Assembly (NCBI GenBank): GCA_020558355.1
Contig: JAJCKG010000004.1
Location: forward strand, 62,001 to 126,000
DNA: 64,000 bases
Reading direction: 5' to 3'
From: a bacterium 210820-DFI.6.37
Lineage (GTDB): Bacteria > Bacillota > Clostridia > Peptostreptococcales > Anaerovoracaceae
The position numbers and the translations under genes are program-made. Under the pieces are notes generated by a model. The model saw only the letters and a program-made list of their open reading frames with translations. It ran no database searches and was not told where the DNA came from. Of this stretch, positions 59,929 to 64,000 are shown piece after piece (within the stretch, counting starts at the first letter, position 1; each line of letters starts with the position of its first letter).

Positions 59929-62287
59929 ACGCGTACTCCATTCTTTCAGCCCACCATTCTTCCAGCATGTCCATAAACTCTTCGCGATCTTTCCTGAGAG
60001 CCGCTAAAACATCCTCCCTGCTGGCGTTTCCATTTATCTCGATGTTCGGATTATATTCGACCCCTCCCATATTTATGTTAACACTGGCAGAGCCTCCCAG
60101 AGTATAACTTGAATCCTCCGCTCCAAGCGCCTTTCCAGCCTGTTGCCAATACGCAAGGTTTTGGGTTCGGTATCGTGGATCCGGAGTAATAACATATTCG
60201 TTATACGCTCCCTCGCCCGCAATGGATGGACCATCTGTAACGCCTCCTGTAGCAAGTAATGGAATTTTGGGAACATTAACACCAAAACTCTTTCCTCCTA
60301 CTTTTGGTATCCAGTCAGGTACCTCGAAATGGATTTGGTTCACTTTGTCGATAGCCTTATTCACAATGGAGATTACCGCGTTTAATGGGGTCTTAACAAT
60401 ACCCGCAAGTGAAGAAAAAATTCCGGCAATTTTACTTCTCATGGTTTTAAACGCTCCTACAACCGCGTTTTTTATATTCACAAAAACACTTTTTATTTTC
60501 GACCCGAAGGCAATCGCTTTGGCTTTTACAGTATCCCAATTTTTATACAGCAATACACCTGCCGCTATAATTGCGGTAATAACCGTAATTGCGATTCCAA
60601 TAGGCCCCGTCATAAATCGAACGGCAAGGCCAAGACCCTTTGCCGCAAGGGCGGCTCCTTTGGATACTGCCGCCCATGTTTTTGTAGCCGCCGCACCGGC
60701 AAGTTTTACAACTTTATCTTTTTCGTTAATTGCCGTTGTTTTCGCCACTTCTGCCCGTTCCTTCATTTTCTCTTTAAAAAAAAGCTTTGTGGCAAGAGCC
60801 TGGGCTTTTGTGGCCGCCGCGTTGGTGAGTTTTGTGACTTTATCCTTTGCGTTAGCTGCTGTTGCTTTTGCCACTTCTGCCCGTTCCTTCAATTTTTCTT
60901 TAGAAAAAAGCTTTGTGGCAAGAGCCTGGGCTTTTGTGGCCGCCGCGTTGGCCTTTCGCACAACCGCGTCTTTTGCATACATAGCGCGTAGAGCCGCTGT
61001 CTCTGCCTTATCTTTTAATTTAGTTGTTAAAAACAGCTTTGCCGCACCTGTGGCGCCCTTTATTGCCTTCGCGTATCCTCCAATTTCCGAAGTCAATTTC
61101 GCAAACTTTAATGCCCCCAACGCAGCTCCCAAAGCCCCGATGACCGGAAGGATAATATTCATATGTTCCACAGCAAAATTTATTACACTTTCGATCGTTG
61201 GTTTTAGCTCTGTAAGTTTATTTGCTAAAGCAGATGCCGCAGGGAGTAGCGCAACCTCAAGCACCCGCCAAATGCCTTCCATAGCGGATTGGAGGTCATT
61301 ATATTTTATTTCTTCCACGCCCTTCAAGGCATTGTTGGTATCATAGGCTTTGTTTTCTGTATTTGCAAGCGCCTGCATTGCTTCTGTGCCCAGATCCTCC
61401 CATTGTGTGCCAAATAAGGCAACACCGGCCGCGTCCCTTGCGACTTTATCATCCATATCCATTAGTTTGTTTAAAACCATGTCAAACGCTTTGTTCGCCT
61501 CAGGTCCGCCCTTCGCAAAGGTCTGCATCATCTTTTCCGCATCAAGGCCAAGTGCTTTATACGCTTCCGTCGTGGTGTTTGATCCGTCAATCGCCCGGAT
61601 TGAGAATTCCTTTACCGCGTCGCCAACTTTGTCCAGATTCCATGCCCCACTATCTGCGCCTTGCTGGAAAATGTTAAACATATCATTCGCGTCAAGACCA
61701 ACTTTTGCAAACTGTACAGAATACTCAGATATGGAATCCATCAGTTCGCCGGAAAAGTCAAGGCCGTTCTGCGCTCCTGCGGCGATCATCGAGAGAGCTT
61801 CTTCACCGTCGATTCCAAAGTTAATCATCATGGCTTTTGCCGCTCTGGCGCTTTCTGCGACATCGTATCCAAAGGTATCCCTTAATGTTATCGCTCCCTC
61901 TGTAACCTTTTGCAAGCTTTCGCCAGATAGATCTGTTGCTTTTACGACTTCGGCCACGCTGTCCGATACATCCTGTATCGACTCTCCAAAGTTATTTGCA
62001 TAAATCGCCTTTACCGTATCGCCTAACGCCTTAATTTCCTTTCCAGTTGCGCCAGTACTGGCTTGTAATTGGTTCATCGACCTTTGATATTCTCCTCCAA
62101 TGTTTGCCAGTTCTTTCCCGGCTTTAAAAGCTGCTCCCGCGATCGTTCCAACTGCCGCCGCCGCCTTTAACGCCTTTGGATTTATCCCGCTTATTTTTTT
62201 CTGTGCCGCGTCAACCGCTTGGTTTAGCGACTTATCCAGTACACCAGAAATGCCGACAACAGCGATCATTTCTTTTCCTCTGCTCAT
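59915..62287 (-). CDS. Tail tape measure protein
   Basis: The 790-residue protein has the TP901-type core (about 75-350): SMNQLQASTGATGKEI, AKAMMINFGIDGEEALSMI and NAQNGLDFSGELMDSISEYSVQFAKVGL. Hydrophobic helices follow (about 370-400 and 550-580). Residues 447-488 and 489-530 are near-exact copies of a 42-residue unit (NAAATKAQALATKLF...). The protein sets tail length, so an internal duplication would lengthen the tail. A GATAGGAGGTGCC site precedes the start. Confidence 0.92.
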   Translation of the reverse strand: MSRGKEMIAVVGISGVLDKSLNQAVDAAQKKISGINPKALKAAAAVGTIAGAAFKAGKELANIGGEYQRSMNQLQASTGATGKEIKALGDTVKAIYANNFGESIQDVSDSVAEVVKATDLSGESLQKVTEGAITLRDTFGYDVAESARAAKAMMINFGIDGEEALSMIAAGAQNGLDFSGELMDSISEYSVQFAKVGLDANDMFNIFQQGADSGAWNLDKVGDAVKEFSIRAIDGSNTTTEAYKALGLDAEKMMQTFAKGGPEANKAFDMVLNKLMDMDDKVARDAAGVALFGTQWEDLGTEAMQALANTENKAYDTNNALKGVEEIKYNDLQSAMEGIWRVLEVALLPAASALANKLTELKPTIESVINFAVEHMNIILPVIGALGAALGALKFAKLTSEIGGYAKAIKGATGAAKLFLTTKLKDKAETAALRAMYAKDAVVRKANAAATKAQALATKLFSKEKLKERAEVAKATAANAKDKVTKLTNAAATKAQALATKLFFKEKMKERAEVAKTTAINEKDKVVKLAGAAATKTWAAVSKGAALAAKGLGLAVRFMTGPIGIAITVITAIIAAGVLLYKNWDTVKAKAIAFGSKIKSVFVNIKNAVVGAFKTMRSKIAGIFSSLAGIVKTPLNAVISIVNKAIDKVNQIHFEVPDWIPKVGGKSFGVNVPKIPLLATGGVTDGPSIAGEGAYNEYVITPDPRYRTQNLAYWQQAGKALGAEDSSYTLGGSASVNINMGGVEYNPNIEINGNASREDVLAALRKDREEFMDMLEEWWAERMEYAYDQY
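60698..60949 (-). repeat. Tandem 126-bp repeat in the tape measure gene
   Basis: Two adjacent, in-frame, nearly identical units of 42 codons (residues 447-488, 489-530). A third, more diverged unit precedes them (about 420-446). Confidence 0.85.
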
Positions 62288-62298
62288 ATCGGCACCTC

Positions 62299-62789
62299 CT
62301 ATCTATGTTTTTTAAAGCTACGCTTCGGATTCTTAATATGGCTTTGTATTTCTCGCTGTTCTTCTTTAAATTCCTCTACCGCTTCTCCATAATCATTTAA
62401 AAATTCGATCAGTCGCTGTTTTCGGAGCTCAGCAGTGCTGGTATGGAACCTTCTGGCATATTCTCGGATTGCTCTCCTAAGTTGCTTTGGTCGGAACTCT
62501 CCAACCCTAAAATAAAATTTCTTCCGATATCTCCCATAGCGAGCAGATCCTTAATCCCTTTAATCTGGTTTAGTGTGGTAAATTCCACCTCATGATTTAC
62601 CGCCATAACCGCGGCCCAAAATAGATGTAAGTGCAGCTTATCATTTATTTCTTTTACAGTTCTTGCTGTTCCTCGTTCACAGGCCTCATTAAAAAGTTCA
62701 ACCGTGATTTCTTCTTCATCGTAAGCAATTTCCTCCACCAAATTGCCCTGGATTTTGATTGGCTTTGCAAATTTAAATTTCTTTTCCAT
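62299..62789 (-). CDS. Tail assembly chaperone gpE with -1 frameshift extension
   Basis: The 126-residue upstream frame (62409-62789) is a gpE/T-like tail assembly chaperone (VEEIAYDEEEITVELFNEACERGTA...). A canonical slippery heptamer A AAT TTT lies at 62514-62520 on the minus strand, read from the zero frame. In the -1 frame the sequence stays open for about 74 codons to TAG at 62299-62301, 12 bp before the tape-measure start, yielding a basic, helical extension (…EFLNDYGEAVEEFKEEQREIQ…). A G/GT-like pair of chaperones produced by -1 frameshift is general in phages. The plain product and the extended product are both predicted. Confidence 0.78.
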
Positions 62790-62805
62790 TATTTCCTCCT
62801 ACCAT

Positions 62806-62834
62806 AAACCCGCAGAAAAATTTTCTGCGGGTTT
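62806..62834 (-). terminator. Terminator/attenuator between tube and chaperone genes
   Basis: AAACCCGCAGAAAA and TTTTCTGCGGGTTT form a perfect 14-bp stem with a single-base loop; it overlaps the tube stop codon, and T-rich sequence follows. It likely lowers transcription beyond tube, which is needed in large amount. Confidence 0.75.
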
Positions 62835-63372
62835 ATAAATACTTTTCTATGTCTTTTGCGTAATCTACACCAGCAATCTTACATTTTCCAGCGAGACGAT
62901 CCACACAAATCATTTCCTCTTCATCCACGAAAAGCTGATAACGGAGAACCGCATAAGTCAGCTCGTTTTCCGTTGTCTCCCCTGGTGATAGCTCACTTCC
63001 TGGCAGAGATTTTGGAATGCCTGTAATAAATGCTTTACAACCGAATTCCCGCATATCTCCAGACGGCCCAACCGCCTCCTGCGCCCACCGAATTTCTAAC
63101 GCGAGTTTTTTTGCTCCAAGCATTCTGCCAAGCCCAAGATCTGTGCCGGGCTTTGTTATCTTCGCTTCCATATCCTCCAACAGATGCCACATCGGCAATG
63201 TGAGTTTTCCCATCGCTTCAATTTCAATTGTCTGTGGTGTCACTTCTGGGAGCGTCACTCCCACATTCTTGCCTACTAGGGTGCCATCTACGTACGCCCT
63301 GCTCGCAAGAACCGGTCCGCAAATCTCGTTTGAGACCGATTTTAATACATTCAAAAGCTTTCCAAATGCCAT
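62833..63372 (-). CDS. Major tail tube protein (P2 FII-like)
   Basis: The 179-residue protein has the FII layout, with the VTLPEVTPQTIEIEAMGKLTLPMWHLLEDMEAKIT segment at residues 38-73 and beta strands after it. Hundreds of copies stack to form the inner tube of contractile tails. The stop codon of the upstream sheath gene is next to its start. Confidence 0.9.
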   Translation of the reverse strand: MAFGKLLNVLKSVSNEICGPVLASRAYVDGTLVGKNVGVTLPEVTPQTIEIEAMGKLTLPMWHLLEDMEAKITKPGTDLGLGRMLGAKKLALEIRWAQEAVGPSGDMREFGCKAFITGIPKSLPGSELSPGETTENELTYAVLRYQLFVDEEEMICVDRLAGKCKIAGVDYAKDIEKYL

Positions 63373-64000
63373 TATTCTTCGTCTCCTCCATAATAAACAG
63401 AATAGCCCTCATCTGTATAAGCTACCATTAAGGTTCCAGATTTAAATGGTGGCGTTGGTGTTCCTTTCTGCCTCCATACAAAATTACCTTCCATTAACTC
63501 ATCCAGCGAGTTGTCTTTTTCTTCAAACACAATGATCGGCTCTCCGATCAACGCTCCAATAGATACCAGCGCGTCTAATTTTTCCTGTTCTCGAGCCTTT
63601 ATGGTATCCGCCATTGCTTTCGTCATCGGTTTGTCAATTTCAAGCGCGTGCTCCTCCTGAAAACTGTTCGACACATACATCATCATCCTAATGGAATTGT
63701 CGAAAATCGCCCGCTTATCGGTCACTTTCCCATATATGTAAGCTGCCGTGTGTGGACCCCAGAGCACATTGTCGCCGCCCCAATAGATAGCTGTTGTAAT
63801 TCCTTTTTCATTTAGCTCATTTGCGGCCTGCTGATCATATCCTCTGTTCTTGCTATTTTTACCAAAATATTGTTTGCCGCTCGGAATCTGTTTGTTTGAC
63901 GGGGTTTCCATTGGGATTCCATCATGCGCCGCGTCTACGACAGTCATCAGCCACGCTGTAATCGCCGAAAGATGATAAATTCTGCCATCTGCTGTTTTCC
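63372..64000 (-). CDS. Tail sheath protein, C-terminal part (cut by window edge)
   Basis: The frame is open to the right edge; the visible 209 codons begin KTADGRIYHLSAITAWLMTVVDAAHDG and end KSGTLMVAYTDEGYSVYYGGDEE. These match the C-terminal sheath domain of P2-like and PBSX-like contractile tails, including an NKQIPSGKQYFG segment and a WGGDNVLWGPHTAAY stretch. The sheath contracts to drive the tube through the envelope. Confidence 0.85.
   Translation of the reverse strand, partial: KTADGRIYHLSAITAWLMTVVDAAHDGIPMETPSNKQIPSGKQYFGKNSKNRGYDQQAANELNEKGITTAIYWGGDNVLWGPHTAAYIYGKVTDKRAIFDNSIRMMMYVSNSFQEEHALEIDKPMTKAMADTIKAREQEKLDALVSIGALIGEPIIVFEEKDNSLDELMEGNFVWRQKGTPTPPFKSGTLMVAYTDEGYSVYYGGDEE

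Larger units (their letters stand above)
42781..64000. mobile_element. Contractile-tail (P2/PBSX-like) prophage, left part
   Basis: From the break in the GH18 gene to the right edge all recognised genes are phage-like: regulators, cargo genes, holin, amidase, fibres, baseplate, hub, tape measure, chaperone, tube and sheath. Left-end genes are on the plus strand, late genes on the minus strand, read from beyond the window towards the lysis genes. Head, packaging, replication and integrase genes and the right attachment site are outside the window. A complete, inducible phage, a phage-tail-like particle, or a skin-like element are all possible. Confidence 0.9.

Noticed and set aside
60222..61346. 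374-codon open frame on the plus strand
   Set aside because: It is antisense to the Ala-rich tape measure gene, where long shadow frames are expected; there is no ribosome site and no phage family match.
1..64000. tRNA or rRNA genes
   Set aside because: I noticed no cloverleaf with the conserved TTCRANYC arm and no rRNA sequence; a covariance search was not possible here, so a missed tRNA is not fully excluded.

Overview
The window looks like the chromosome of an anaerobic, spore-forming, butyrate-metabolising member of the Clostridia (Bacillota). This rests on a spoVAC-spoVAD-spoVAE forespore operon, a butyryl-CoA dehydrogenase/EtfBA operon, a monomeric [FeFe] hydrogenase, the long class III fructose-1,6-bisphosphatase of Firmicutes and a spore-type GH18 peptidoglycan hydrolase. 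A family in the neighbourhood of Anaerovoracaceae would fit, but no rRNA gene is present and the genus cannot be fixed from what I see.

Layout. 1-9,700 is housekeeping: an EamA transporter (cut by the left edge), holA and comEC on the minus strand, a class A penicillin-binding protein on the plus strand, the spoVA operon, and maf. 9,800-18,900 is a catabolic or stress island: an NhaC-type antiporter; a four-gene operon (ureohydrolase, TudS-like desulfidase, GPH-family transporter, cyclase-family hydrolase); and two paralogous sigma-54 activators. I find two good -24/-12 promoters and a shared TATTC-N6-GAATA dyad around the activators; one of these promoters reads into a strongly folded, apparently non-coding RNA. 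18,985-35,200 holds the hydrogenase, a secreted subtilase with a domain inserted before its catalytic serine, bcd-etfB-etfA, fbp, and a two-component/ABC transporter operon. 35,200-39,965 is an AT-rich accessory patch (lipoprotein, Ig/Fn3 protein, ribbon-helix-helix protein, acidic protein, many hairpins and short repeats), followed by metA and metY.

At about 42,780 a GH18 spore-lytic gene is cut inside its conserved TYGPPMAVAP segment, and everything to the right edge is a contractile-tail prophage. Its left end carries plus-strand genes: a small hydrophobic peptide, phage regulators, and a tight operon of zinc-ribbon protein, SNF2 helicase, IbrA-like PAPS-reductase-fold protein and IbrB-like ParB protein. 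The minus-strand late genes run from tail sheath (cut by the right edge) through tube, chaperone with a probable -1 frameshift, tape measure, hub, baseplate and fibres to amidase and holin.

The most unusual structure is 50,837-53,260: five small fibre-like modules follow the main fibre genes, with four poly-G tracts (9-10 G on the coding strand) at their junctions. At each tract, exactly one of the three reading frames runs on to a stop codon that overlaps the start codon of the next module. This suggests slippage-driven, phase-variable translational coupling, i.e. a phage switch choosing between alternative receptor-binding tips. The second notable point is the prophage's position inside a spore gene, which makes it a candidate sporulation-intervening element of the skin type; that needs the far end, which lies outside the window.
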